Of a DNA stretch of 64,000 bases, positions 48,039 through 60,673 are shown in pieces. The stretch is from Escallonia rubra (taxonomy: Eukaryota > Streptophyta > Magnoliopsida > Escalloniales > Escalloniaceae), in contig JAVXUO010001194.1 in assembly GCA_033065855.1 (NCBI GenBank), forward strand, positions 124,001 to 188,000, given 5' to 3'. Within the stretch, counting starts at the first letter, position 1, and the number at the start of each line of letters is the position of its first letter. The notes beneath the pieces were generated by a model. The model was not told the origin of the DNA and made no database searches. It was given only the letters and a program-made list of their open reading frames with translations. The translations under genes were made by a program, and so were the position numbers.

Positions 48039-48492
48039 TTGGAGGACAGGCTGACAGCTTGTGGTGGTGGGGGAGGACGAGAGAGAGAGAGAGAGATGAA
48101 CAGTGAGATGCTCAAATTGAAGAGAAGAAAGTATACCCATTTCTCTGCAGAGACCCATTTCTCATGGCTGAGTTCCCATGCCTCCCTTTAATTTCATAAA
48201 ATCATTAACTAAATTAAGAGAGGAGAGGGGAGAGAGAGAGAGAGATGAATAGAGAAAGAGAAGAATGGGGAAGATGGGTAGGAAAATTACGAATTTGCCC
48301 ATGCCAAAATGGCATGTGCACCTGCACATGATCACTTAACGTCCAAAATTGAACGGACGTCCAATTTTGGAGTTATTTGCAACGGTTTTGTCAACCTCGA
48401 GGGACATTATTGCAAAAGTTATGAACATAGGGGGCAAAGAGCAAAAACGTGTAAACCTCAGGGGACAGTTTTGTAATTAACCCATTTTAAAG

Positions 48493-51279
48493 TTGGGTTG
48501 GATAAAAGCTTACAATGTCTTAGGTTGGGTTGGTTAAACCCACAAAACTCCCTTTTAAGTTGCAATCCTAGTAAAACACACATGAGTTTCCCACCACAAC
48601 CAGCAACACTTACTCACCCACCACCCATTAACAACGAGATCACCGTAGTGTTAAACCACCACCTCAACAATTACCCTATCGAAACCATAACACAATTCCC
48701 CACTATCAATGGCGGATCCAGAAAATCTAATCGGGGGAGCCAAAACGTCATAAGAAAAAATTGGTAGTTAACATAAAAGAATTCGCGTCACTATTAGATG
48801 CGTTAAATGCAAAATAGATTGTTCAATTTGACTACTAATCATACAATTTCATTATTCCTAGTGATTTATTTAACTTGGTAAGGTTAGTCAATAATAAATT
48901 ATCAATCTTGCATGAAAGAAACTTTAGTTGCATTGTATATATTAATTGTCCGAGGATAATACTCAAGTATAAGTTAATATATTATAAGAATTTAAAGAAA
49001 CTAACTTTGGTTTATTTGGGTTTTCTTTTGTTAAACCGGCTGTCATATTTTTTGTCACTAAATGTGTATAAAGAAAGAGACTTATTAATGACCTTTAAAA
49101 AGATAAATTACTAAAGAAAAAGTAAAGCAAACTAACCTATATTTGTATTTGATTCGTAAATGAGATTCTTGTAATAGTAAAAAGTCCCAGGGCTAAGAAC
49201 AAAGATGCGTAACAAAAATTTACCCCAGTGCCCTTTACTTTTATTCTTTTAATGTCATAAGTGAGGCTTGTATGGTAACCTCGTGTTAGACCCCTCTTCT
49301 TCCGGATCAGGATCCCTGTTGTAACCATGTGATCCCAAGTCTGCACAGCCTATTAGCCCCCCCCCCCCCCCCACCCCAATCCTACATGAGATCTGCCCAT
49401 GCCTACTACCATAGCTAGCCCAACGACTATTCACCCGTCATCCATTAACACCACTTTCACACCTTTAAAACAACTTTTCAACCATTACAGTTAACCCACC
49501 GCCGAACCCACCTACCACTTATTACCATCAATTCAACAGCAACCACCATCATAGATCGACAACCATAAATCCCGACCACCATAGCCTGTACTGCCTATAT
49601 ACCCAACACTCATTAGCAACATCACCACCACATTAACAAACTCATCAAACCCACAACAAGTGTTCTCCCCCACCACAGCCAGCCCATTGCCCACCCCCAC
49701 CATTTATTAAAAACAACACCACCACGACAACCGCTATCATATCACAGATAATCAATGTAGCCACCATAACAACATATGCCTCGCCTAATACTACTCCCCA
49801 CTACTGCAGCCAATGCCTTGCCCCACCACCAGAGCCAACAGCCTCAACCAGCTCCAAAACCACCTACCCCTTTTCATTAGACAGCCCCGCCCCATCAGCA
49901 TCACCAAACAACATTGTTGCAGAAAATAAGGCCCACATTAGATCTACCCACAGCGTTCCAAATTATAGATCGAGTGTGGTGGTGGGCTTGATCGTAAATT
50001 CGATCCAATGCGATAGGCTTGATTTGGTGGTGATGTTGATGTTGATGGGGTGGTACGAAATGGAGTCTGAAGTAGTAGTGGTGGTAGGAAGTGATGTAAC
50101 CGGTGGTAGGGGGTGGAATTAGTAAAGGGAAGAAGAATATAAAATGAGAGGATGAAAATAGTTGATTTGCTGATTTTTCTCTTAGATTTGGGACATTTAC
50201 CTGCCATTTCTTAATACCGGCTAAGGGATGGGTTGGTGGGAGCCGTTACGATATTCGACTTAGGCGTCAAGAGCCTAAATCATACATTATTTTAAAAGCT
50301 AAAACTTTTTAGATGAAATCTAATTCATAAAAATCGTATTTAGGGCCAAAACGTCAATGTTCTAATTGGACATAATCCCTTTCTTGGTTTTCGACACCAG
50401 ATTAATCATTGCATCACGCCAGTTGGACAATACGGATTATGTGTATAATTCGTTGTCTTTGTCTTTCATATTAGATTAGATTAAATCCCCTCCCCAGTGT
50501 AGAGTTTTGGTCTATGAATAAAAATAAAAATAGATTTACGTTATTCAATTACGAGAGTTGATTAGAATTAACTAGAATGACATAGAATTAACTAGAATGA
50601 CATAGAATTAGATTTTCTATTATTCAACTAGAAGACGTTGAGTATAACATATTTCTAAAACCGCAGACTGCAAGATTTAGGTTACCTCTCCTAGGGTCAC
50701 AACTACGTGATTTTGACCCTAAGTTGTCCGATCGGATACATATGACACTCGACCCCTGCTGTTGAGTTCAAACTAAATTAGGTTTAATTTAGGATTTATG
50801 CTTATTTTATGTGTTGGCTAAATTCATACAAAATCAAACAAAAGTATGATGGGATGGATGTCCAACACCTTTATTGTATAATTCAATCTCTGAATCCGAA
50901 TCTCCGGCTTCATAAGATTAGAAGGTTTTATTTGGACATTTAGAGTCAAACTAGGGATTTTTTTCATTTTTCCTCTTAATTATATAAATTAACCATAAAA
51001 ATAAGATAGCAACTCGAAAACCTAGTCATTTTTCGATACACATCATCACAAGACCAACTTATGATCAATTTTCGTCCCGGTCAAGCTGAACTCATTCTTC
51101 TCACTGCTCCAAAACTATGTTACAAAGGCAGCTTCACTCGTGCTCCTCATACAAGTGCCACCCCAAGAAGCCTTACCATAACTAGGCTTTGTGTCCTTGG
51201 GGATTATAGAATCAGGCTTTTGGTGCATTCAGTGATTCGTACATAGAATCTATAGGTAACATCTGGAGATCCATATAAC
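48493..51279. other. Gene-free region with low-complexity tracts
   Basis: About 2.8 kb. A 16-base C run lies at 49357-49372 and a CCA/CAAC-rich low-complexity stretch follows at about 49380-49930. The only long frames are compositional. Short direct repeats of TTAACTAGAATGACATAGAA occur near 50566 and 50587. Confidence 0.5.
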
Positions 51280-51626
51280 TTTATTCAACTTCTCAGGCAC
51301 AAGACCGGAACCAAAACACTTCTGAATAAACTCCTTGATCGCCTGCTTTACACCCGATGTGATCTTCTTATACGCATGCGCCACATTCTTACGTTCGTTA
51401 TAAGACTTTTCACAAGAAATTAACTCTAGCATCACTATGCTAAAAGCAAATACATCAACAAGCTCATTGTAATCATCTTTATAAAGTTCTGGAACCATAA
51501 TCCTAGGCATACCAACAAGAATTTGCATGTTACCTGCTCCAAACCACTTGCAGGCACAAGATCACCGATTTTAGCCTCTCCATGATTCCCATTAACAAAC
51601 ACGTTGTGGGTCTGCAAATAGTCCAA
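51280..51626 (-). pseudogene. WNK-type protein kinase relic
   Basis: Two frames together resemble part of a plant WNK kinase catalytic domain. The first reads NVFVNGNHGEAKIGDL, matching the catalytic-loop to DFG-equivalent region. The second reads VGMPRIMVPELYKDDYNELV, then VDVFAFSIVMLELISCEKSY and KKITSGVK, matching the APE region and beyond. They are in different frames with a break near 51530. The DLG motif is degraded (GDLVPA), the APE motif reads VPE, and no N-lobe or ATP-binding region is visible upstream. The sequence TATTTGCAG directly before the fragment looks like an old splice acceptor. The remainder of the gene is absent here, so this is a dead fragment. Confidence 0.75.
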
Positions 51627-53841
51627 TCAACATAAGACCTACCCGGCTACCCCCCACCTCCAGCGTTTGATCCCCTTCACTCGTGTGCTTCTTTCTATAC
51701 TAACTTAAACTCCCAGAACTGTACAACTCAATGACCATATTCTAACACTTGCTCTCCTCAACAATCTAAAAAAAGTAGCACTTTGTGATGTTTTAGTGAC
51801 TTTAACGGAACCATCTCCAATGCTAATCTCCGTGTCACGTCGCCTTTTATGAACTTCATGTTCAATGCCCTCAACCTGATCAAAACCCTTGTTATATGTT
51901 ATCTCACTTTTTTTGCACCTCTTTGGTTTGATTTGATGCATAATTTTGTTGAAGGTGACAGTGGTCGATGGAGGCTTTGGCTGCACCTACATGGCTGAGA
52001 AATAAAAATTTTCTCGTTGTGAGAAGAACGGCACGTTGTTAGATCTCCGTATGATGCTGCCACTAATGGTGAGTAAAATTGATAGCTTTGTAACGAGGAA
52101 TCGATGAAATTTTTGAGGACATGATAACATTCTTTTGCTAGCACGGGCACATTATTCATGTGTGTAAAGGCTTGTGGGGGTGCCAAATAGGTTGAACTAC
52201 CACATAGCAATAAAGTATTGGTGAACGGCCACCCCCAATTTTCCTCCTCCACCCCCCACCACCACCACCACCACCACCCCACACCAAAAAAAAAAAACTC
52301 AACATAAAGGCATGTTTTTGTTTTCAATTTCGTGTGTTCATTTACTAGTAACGATGCTGAAAGACACGCAATATGTGTGCAAGTACAAAGAAAAAGAAAG
52401 AAAAGAAATTAAGAAAGAAGATAAAAAAGTTACTCTAACGATCTTCTGCTTCGTATTGCCCTCACAAAGTCACGAGTTCCAACTAAAAGAGAAAAGTCAA
52501 AAATCCTAAGTCTCAACTACTACGGATGCACAAAAAAGTTAATATCTAGTCAATATATTTGCAGTTTCGGTGTCTATAACTAGTTATGTTTGGAGAGTGT
52601 TTCGCATTTGCATGTATTTTAAATAAATGACTTTTATTGAGTAAATTGGTAACTGTTTACTAAATTTGTAGAGCTTATGATCTTTCGTTGTACGCTATGC
52701 GATATCCTAGAGTATATTCAATTTCCCAATCATTCTTAAAGTTCTTGATTTGAAAAACAAAAATAGACGGTCAATTTTAAATATTTCTAAATTAAGTATA
52801 TGAAAACTAATGTGAAAAGTTCAAAAAAAAGAAAACAATGAAGGGACAATCCACCAGGGGACACGGGTGACAAAACACAAACTTCAAACCTAAGTGGGGA
52901 TTGGTTTCGGCAAGCCGAGGAGACCACGAGAGCCCACTGAGGAGCTCTCCCGTGGGGGACTGAATCACAGCTCAGCTTATACCATCTCCCTTGCTTCCCC
53001 CCCCTCTCTCCTTCTTCCTCTCCAGGTTTGCTCTCTCCTGCCTTTTCCTCGACGTCTGTGATGCAAATATGAGATTTTCAACAAATATTTTGCTATTAAA
53101 TTACTTTTCTATAAGGATTTGGATCTGAGTTTGTTCATTCAGTTCAAATTTTGACGGGTATGCTGTGAATTTTGCTCTGAGTTTGGGTTTTCTTTACTCA
53201 TGGTTAGTAGTTACATGTTTTTGAAGCGAATTAGGGATTTGGATTGTGTACTATGGACGGATCTTTTCCAGCAAAATCGGAACTTTTCAGTTTACCTTCC
53301 TGAGCTGTGGTTTTAAACTTGAAAATGAGTTCTGTTCTGAACTTGGTTGATTTTTCTTGAAAAATGCTTCTGCTTAAAAGATTCCTGATCTGTCAGAATT
53401 TCCCCAACTAGGCTTTTGTTTGTTTTTGATGTTTTATTTTTAAATTTGGGGAAGAATTTTACACATATTTGGTGTTCTGAAAGCAGGTCTAAATTTTTTT
53501 GTTTCTATTATGTCAGCTACTCAGCTCCAGGTGAGGGGGGATTGAAGCATATGCAGCTCCGTGATCTTAGGTTTTGAAACAAACTGTCCAGACACGTCAC
53601 AGCTACCAGCCTTGTCAACTTTTAACTACTATCTATTGGAAGTTTCTTCGGTATCTTGACCTCATGTTTGGTGCTGGTATCTTGGTAGTTTTAACTTTTA
53701 AGTAAAAATCAAGAACCTTGACTGTAAACTTAGCATTCCCATTTAAAGGGAAGGGCATTAGTAAGATCTAGCAGTTTCTGCCAAACTTTCAAGTGAGATC
53801 TTGAGGGAAATTTCAGAGAATTTGGGTTTTCTTGATTTCGT
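51627..53841. other. Intergenic DNA and kinase-gene leader region
   Basis: A CCA microsatellite lies at about 52251-52276. From about 52900 the sequence becomes CT-rich and probably holds the promoter and 5' leader of the kinase gene. A splice-like CTCTCCAG before GTTTGC at about 53020-53030 and CTCCAG before GTGAGG near 53530 suggest an intron in the leader, but this is not certain. Confidence 0.4.
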
Positions 53842-55985
53842 ATGGCTGTTGCCGAGAGCAACAGTAATATTGAATCATCTTTGAGGCAGTGCAATTGCTA
53901 CAAAATCCAAAGACTGACCAAAACCATCTTGGGCGCGAACCAGACCTCGAATTTGAAGGATCGATATGATCTTGGAGAGCAGTTAGGCTGGGGTCAGTTT
54001 GGCATTATCAGGACATGTTCAGATAAGCTGACTGGAGAGTTACTGGCATGCAAATCGATTGCTAAAGATAGATTGGTCACCAAGGATGATGTGCAGAGCA
54101 TCAAGCTTGAGATTGAAATAATGACTAGGTTGTCTGGACACCCAAATGTTGTAGATCTCAAGGCGGTTTATGAGGAGGAAGATTATGTTCACCTGGTAAT
54201 GGAGCTTTGTGCTGGAGGGGAGCTCTTTCATCAACTTGAGAGGCATGGGAGATATTCTGAGGCCGAGGCCAGGGTTTTGTTCAGGCATCTGATGCAAGTT
54301 GTGATGTACTGTCATGACAAGGGTGTAGTTCATAGAGATTTGAAGCCAGAGAACATCCTCTTGGCCACAAAAGCCTCCTCTTCACCTATTAAATTGGCTG
54401 ATTTTGGTCTGGCGACCTACATCGAGCCAGGTACATAAAAAATTTCAGTTCACTTTTGATTTCCTTGCAAGCTATTAATGGTTGGATGCCTAAGCATTTT
54501 AGTTCTGTGCAAACAGGACAGAATTTGCATGGTACCGTTGGTAGTCCATTCTATATAGCCCCTGAGGTACTTGCTGGAGGCTACAACCAGGCTGCTGATG
54601 TTTGGAGTGCTGGGGTTATTCTTTACATTCTTCTGAGTGGGATGCCACCATTTTGGGGGAAGACCAAGTCACGAATATTTGATGCTGTTAGGGCAGCCGA
54701 TTTACGGTTCCAGTCTGATCCTTGGGATCATGTATCTGACTCTGCCAAGGAATTGATTAGGGGGATGCTCTGCACAGATCCATGCCGGAGGCTCACAGCT
54801 CAGCAGGTTCTAGGTAGGTATATTACAAATATTTTTTTTCTTGCTGTGTCTTTCTATTTTAAGGTGAAAAAGAGCTAAAAATGAATCTTATGTTAGTGTA
54901 TGATTGAGTGGGTACCGAAATATTCTGAGTTGGAATTGCAGTGTGCAATGTTTAAGAGGAGCCTGACATACTAATTAACGAAAGAAAAGTAAAATTTAGA
55001 AAGAGGAGACAAGAGTGTTACTGTGTTAGTGTATGGCCAAACCCATCCACATGGGTGCTGTGATATTGGCTCGGGCACTGGAAAATCATATGGAAATTTT
55101 TGGATTTATGATCTCTATCCTACTTAGATATCTCTCTCATTCAGGAAGACTGATGGTTGCTTTTCCCTCTGTAGATCATATCTGGACAAACGACGCTATA
55201 GTGCTATGTGAAGTACCGCGTGCACATGAAAAGCAAAGTTGTGGAGGACTGGATATGGGAGCATTTATGGCCAGGAATCAGGATATTAGTTTTGGCACTG
55301 GATCACAAATTAGTTGTGACCCCCAATCACCTTCATTTGCGTGCAAATCATCCTTTACTTCTTTCCTGGTGGAGCCATCAAAAGCGCTATCCAAATCTGG
55401 TGCGTTTTCCTTTTGTAGTAGTGGGGGATCGCAGACCCTCGAATTCTCTACCCCGGTGCCATCATTGCCAAGTTTTGCATTCTTCAGCCCAGGTTCTGTG
55501 TCTGAGCAAGGGAATGCGTTGATTTTCTCAGCCAACGTGTCTAGTGTAGCTTTGTTGCATAGAGGTAAAAATTTGATTTACATTTGTAATTTATGCATAC
55601 ACAGACTCAAACATACACACTATCACACAAACATGTGTGAATGTACTACAATACATATACATATACAGTTAATTGGCTATCTTTGATCCATAATCTCATT
55701 GCTTACAATCCAGACACAAGCATGGGGAAGATGTGCATATTACCGGAGTCCTTTCTATGCTATGGGCACGAGGCAAGAGAAATGGCGCATAAAGCATCTG
55801 AGATTAAAAGGGGAGGAGGAACAAGTGGGTCTAGAATGTCAGGTATCCACAGCAAGAGGAACCACACGATCGGCCTTGGTGAGTTCGAGCAGCTTGATCT
55901 GATGGTTACTGATTCGGTTATCCGATGGGCATCATGCACGCATCTTCCTACTGCCACATCACTTAGGTCATCCCTTGTCTGTTAA
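53842..55985 (+). CDS. PEPKR2: PEPKR2-like calcium-dependent-kinase-family protein kinase
   Basis: Serine/threonine kinase of the CDPK/PEPC-kinase-related group. Four exons: 53842-54430, 54517-54813, 55175-55564 and 55714-55985, giving 515 residues. The glycine loop GWGQFG is at 49-54 (with Trp instead of the usual Arg/Lys), the ATP-anchoring Lys71 in LACKSI, HRDLKPEN at 164-171 and DFGLA at 187-191. Exon 2 carries GTVGSPFYIAPEVLAGGY and the C-lobe to LTAQQVLG. The roughly 215-residue tail is serine-rich, has no EF hands, and ends TATSLRSSLVC. Absence of EF hands and the tail fit PEPC-kinase-related kinases (Arabidopsis PEPKR2, from memory) rather than true CDPKs. In exon 2 the residue before the catalytic end is Cys-rich (GMLCTDPCRRL). 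The substrate is unknown. The gene looks intact. Confidence 0.85.
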
Positions 55986-58900
55986 AAATGGACTGATTAG
56001 AATTGAATGAACCTGCTGGAGCTGACGAAGAATTAATGATTTATTAGTATGTCCACGGAACTTCTGAGCTATGTTTGGTTCTTTTTTCTTGTTCTCTTTT
56101 CTCTCTTCTGAGCTAATGTTCTGTATTAGGTTTTTATTGAGCTCAAGTGCTGAACCCAGGTGCTGCTGCTAGTTTCAGTTTAGATCAATGAACGTCCATT
56201 TTCTCTAGTTTTTCTAGCTGTTTGATATTAGTGTGGCACGAAATTAGTGATTGTGGCTTTACAACATGCTTGAATACTGTCTTCTCTAGTTCTTCAGGTT
56301 TCACCTCTCATAGGATATATATTAGGGCGTTCCCTCTTCCTGTCACTTTTGCACATTATATACACCCCCTTCGGTTTTTTACCATAGTTTTTCCAATGTA
56401 GTCATGGTTGATTGAGAAGGCAAGATGACTCGGAAAACTTGGCCTGCTCTTGAGCCTGTAATTTAGTCACATGGGTCCGATGCTCGAGTCTCGAGCATGC
56501 TTGATAGAATTAGGTCTCGGGCCAAGTTAAAACCATATACAGGAGTAAACCGAGATTAGATGATTTAAATAAGCTCTATTGCTTAGTTGTTTCCTCCTTA
56601 GCGCCTACGTAACAATGCTTTCTAAGTACAGTTTGAGGTAGGGGAATTTCAACAGCTTATTTAGTGACTTTTGGAGGCTCATCTTCCCCATAGAGAGTAC
56701 ACAACCAAGTAAAAACAGGCACCTTCGCAAGGTTCTTTTAGCCTTCTGATTGCTCAATGACGTGGGTTTCCATCAGGGCACGAGGGTGGCGGTGTGTGTA
56801 CATACATTACCTGGACTAATCAGATCACCAAGGGTCAAATGAGGCCCAGTGTGTTTGAGTTTCGCAAGACAGGATCATTGTCTAAACCAATCAATACCCG
56901 CACTAAACCAGGCTTGGGGGCATTGCAGTTTGTGTGGTGGGGGGAAGGGGGAAACGGCTAGTGGCGGGGCCTCCCCATTCAAGCCAGAATCCAGACTTTT
57001 GTGATGATGAAAACCATTATAGGCATCTCTTTAGGATTCTGTTCTACTCTTAAGGGCAAGAATACATGGGAAATGTACCTCTTCTTACAATGTCCGTAGT
57101 ATAACCTTACGAGAGAGTAAAATTTGTCGCCTTGACGACATCGATTGCCCAATAATATGTAAATTAACAATATCGTAGGAGATGTATGAATTTCATTTCC
57201 AATCCCACTCCTTAACACCCCCCCCAACCCCCCAAAACCAAAAAAAAAATTAAAAAAAATTATGCAGACGTTAGAGCATTTCCTTTATGTTCTGCGGAAG
57301 CTGCATACTTGATGTTTTTGCTTCTCTTGATGATTGGTCAAGTACGCTAGACTCAATCGTATGGGTAATCCATCTTGCTTTCTATGTGAAAAGAGCACCA
57401 AAAGAACAGGAGCTTTGACAAGAAAGGCAAGGACAGCTCCTAAGCAGACTTTAACGAAGAAAAAGAATGGGACTTTTGACCCTAAGAACAACAAAAAGAA
57501 CGGGAGTTTTGATTGATGTTGACGATGGTATTACAATGAGTCTTCTAACAAATACCTGTTAGCGTTCCGGGTACAGGTAATGCCTGTGCAAACATAAGGT
57601 ATTATTTTGCTTGATGGGATATTTACAAAAAGTTGGAAAGTTACAATAAATAATATTACAAACTAAAGGGTGGGCTTAGAAAAGTCAGGAATAGAAAGAA
57701 TATATCTATATATATATTTTTTATGTATAGAGAGAGAGACGGGGAGAAAAAATAATTAAAGAGAGAAAATAAGAAGAAAAATGATTTATGAGTGTTAGGA
57801 ATGGATGGAAAAAGAGGTGGATAGTGATGCTAGAAAGTAGGAATGCCATGCGAGGTAGGTTTAAATTTTAAATTACTTTAATGACCATTGTTAATTTTTC
57901 CAAAAGATGGGTATAATGGTTTTAAAATGTAGAACATAGAATAAAATTGAAAGTTCAAAAAGGACTTTACCATAATAGTGCTCTCCCTTTATGACTTTAT
58001 GAATTACCGATACACAACAAAATATACAAAATAACTTCTACTTTGAAAATAATTACCAGATTGAAAATAACTTCTCTTAACCAATGGGTAACTACTATCC
58101 AAAAAATAACTAACAATATTTATTCCTAAAATAAGAACAACACATTTTACATAAGCTAATTTCTTCAGATGAGAAAATAACTTCCAGCTTGAAACTTATA
58201 TCCCTCATCGACTCCTTTAAAAAAAAAATTAAGAAACTTTAGAGTCATTTAGTGACATTCCGTTAAAAGACAAGTCATTGAATTTTATCGATACCGACTG
58301 TCGATAAGCCAATGACCGATCAATTGAAATTTGTTGACCAGTTCCGAGAGTCACATTCCACTATTTTTGGTAAGAAAAAAGCTGATCTCTTTTCCAAACT
58401 AGGACCAAAAAAAAGAACAGTTTTGAACGACATCTGTAAGGTTATTACCAGACATTTGAAAGACTTCTCAGAGGACTGCTGAAAAAGCAGTATCCAGAAG
58501 GAGAGGAATATTAACTTCAAGTTTCAGATGAATTCAATGGCCGCCTCCATTTTGGTCAGAGTCTAACTTGTCAAACTGCGAATGCCCATTTTCAGCAACT
58601 TATTACAGTGCAGATTAGCTCTTTGAATATGATGGCAAAACGTTGCTTACCGTCCACTGTGGTGAACACTGGTTTGTTTTGTGTTCTGTTCTTCTTTGTC
58701 CATTTCTACTAATACCCGGAAGATTGTTTCAACCCTTCTCACTCTGAAACTCAAAAACAGCATTCACCTCCAAAAAAAATTCATTTTGAGCTATCAAAAA
58801 TTTTAAAAATAAAAATGCAAATAACAGCAAAAAAGCGGGGAGAACCAGAGGGGTAGTAAATGAAACCAGCATACCAACTTTGGGATTCATTGCGTCGTAT

Positions 58901-59487
58901 TTCTAAGGTCACCGTTGTCCACAACAAATATTTGGAAAAACTATTTTCACTCGCTTCATTTGTCTGTAAAAATTTATAATTGTCAGTGGAATATAATATA
59001 TGCCACAAAACCAAAATTATGAAAAAGCATAGAATGACAGGAAATAGCATCTGCCTAGTCATTACCAAAAATGACTGCACCAACAAAGTACAAGGGGTCA
59101 TTTTAGTAGCCAGAGCACTGTGCTTGATTATATTCATACCACGTCACAACTTTTCATATATATTTTTTTGGTGCCAAATCTTAAATATGGATAACGGGTT
59201 GATGCGCAAATTGATTCGAAAATACCAATTCCCGTTCAAACTTAATAGAAATGTATTTTTACCACAAAAAGTTTCTTTAAAAGATAAGGTCTCTCTTTGC
59301 AGGTATTGATAAGGGGCCAATGGTCAGGGAAACGGACCAGCACCCGCATATGTTGATGTGCAACGCAGTTGCATTAAAGCCACAAAACTTTTCCCGGTTT
59401 AATTTCCACACCGTAAAAGAGCCGTACAAAGATCCTTGATTTCTTCTTCATCTTCCTTCTTAGAACTCACCACAATCTGCCCACCTA
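55986..59487. other. Intergenic DNA with dispersed repeats
   Basis: About 3.5 kb. The first part is the 3' flank of the kinase gene. A poly-A/AT tract lies at about 57238-57260, TA and GA microsatellites at about 57704-57740, and a dispersed repeat at 57850-57988. No further gene is supported. Confidence 0.5.
57850..57988 (-). repeat. Dispersed repeat, copy 2
   Basis: Reverse complement begins GGGAGAGCACTATTATGGTA and carries AACAATGGTCATTAAAGTAA. It matches 8793-8910 in block order. Confidence 0.6.
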
Positions 59488-60673
59488 ATGAGCTGCCAAA
59501 TTCAGTCCTCAAATCCCCAAATACTAGGCAAAATACCCCAAAAGAAACCAAAACATGTATCTTCATTTCTTGCAGTTCAACCGAAGCTTAGAAGCGTAGC
59601 AGTACACAGCTTAGCTTTCGCTAACAACAAACGAAATCAACAGCAGCCCATATCTGCTACCGCAGTCTCTGAAAAGCAGCTACCAGAAACTGATGTGTGC
59701 AGTGTTGATTTCAGGACCCTGGGGGCTTGCAAACTTGGTATTGCTAGATATCCTGATTTTGAATACAATGCTGAAGGGGGTAAGGGAACCGGGACTGGTA
59801 CAAAGATAATTGGCAAGGATTTCATTGGGGAGGTTTCTGTCGAATTTGACCCAGAAACACTCTACATTCCCCCATTGACAACTGCGACAACAAAATTCTT
59901 GGGATTGCCATTGCCACCTTTTCTAAAAATTGATATTGTCCCAGAGATGTTCCGAGGAAGCATCAATCGAGAATCTGGCAAGGTAGACCCTGCAACTCTT
60001 TTACTGCATGGGTGACTGCAGTGGTGGACGCTGGTGTCCTATTATTTTTGCCCCTTTCTTATGTGGGTAGTAAAACCAATTATTTTAAAGCTTGACCACT
60101 TTGCACTTTCAGCCTAATATATACTCATGCCATCCTTGAAAGCTAGCACGTTTAAGTTTTGTTTTGATGTTACTGCTTACTTATGTATGACTAACGTCTG
60201 TCTATAAGCTCTAACGAATTATTGATGAATTTTTTAAAAAGTTCTTTTGGCTTTAGACCTTTATGTTGTATTGATGGACGTCACTTGTAGAGTACTTGTA
60301 GCAACACAGTAAAACTTTAATGAGCAAGGACAAACTCCAGGGAGTATGATGCATCGAGTGGATCTCCATACATCCTAATACTGATGTTCTTTTTTTGTAG
60401 GTTGACCTTGAGTTCAAGGCCAAGTTTTGGTTTTCGGTCGGGAGTATTTACAGAGCCCCACCACTGCTGGTGGAGACGGTGCTGACGTCCGAGGAAACGA
60501 AGGGAACGCTGAGAAGTGGAAGAGGGGAGAGGCTGGATGAAGAAGGGAGATGCAAACTAGTTGGAGTGGCAACTGTTGAACCCATTGATGACTTCCTTGT
60601 GAATTCCTTCCTTGGTCTTCCCACTGAATGCCTTGCTAACATGAGTGCCATAATCTCTTTGCCCCGTGCTTGA
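59488..60673 (+). CDS. Uncharacterised, probably plastid-targeted protein
   Basis: Two exons, 59488-59982 and 60401-60673, joined in phase 0 at SGK-VDLEFKAKFWF, giving 255 residues. The first 55-60 residues are rich in Ser, Lys, Gln and Ala with almost no acidic residues, like a chloroplast transit peptide. The mature part is a beta-rich-looking globular domain with the conserved-looking phrases VDFRTLGACKLGIARYPDF, ETLYIPPLTTATTKFLGLPL and PPFLKIDIVPEMFRG, then APPLLVETVLTSEETKG. No enzyme motif, membrane segment or known domain name comes to mind. If intron 1 is retained, the frame reads into VDPATLLLHG and stops, producing a 175-residue form. Function unknown. Confidence 0.85.

Larger units (their letters stand above)
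47117..48492. mobile_element. Mutator-like element enclosing a heat-shock gene (Pack-MULE-like)
   Basis: Two inverted arms of about 230 bp (47126 to about 47360, and about 48250 to 48483) match along their length. Examples are GGTTAATTACAAAATTGTCC left versus GGTTAATTACAAAACTGTCC in the right arm read inwards, GTTTACACGTTTTTGC, GACAAAACCGTT and ATGCCATTTTGGCATGGGCA. Flanking bases are ATTTTAAAA (47117-47125) and ATTTTAAAG (48484-48492), a 9-bp target duplication with one mismatch. Long inverted ends with 9-bp duplications are the mark of Mutator-like elements. Between the arms lies one class II small heat-shock gene and no transposase. The arms are related to the element at 21668-22619. Confidence 0.82.

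Noticed and set aside
49944..50207. A hydrophobic then Pro/Thr-rich minus-strand frame
   Set aside because: It sits at the edge of a CCA/CAAC-rich low-complexity tract and shows no family motif or splice-supported extension.
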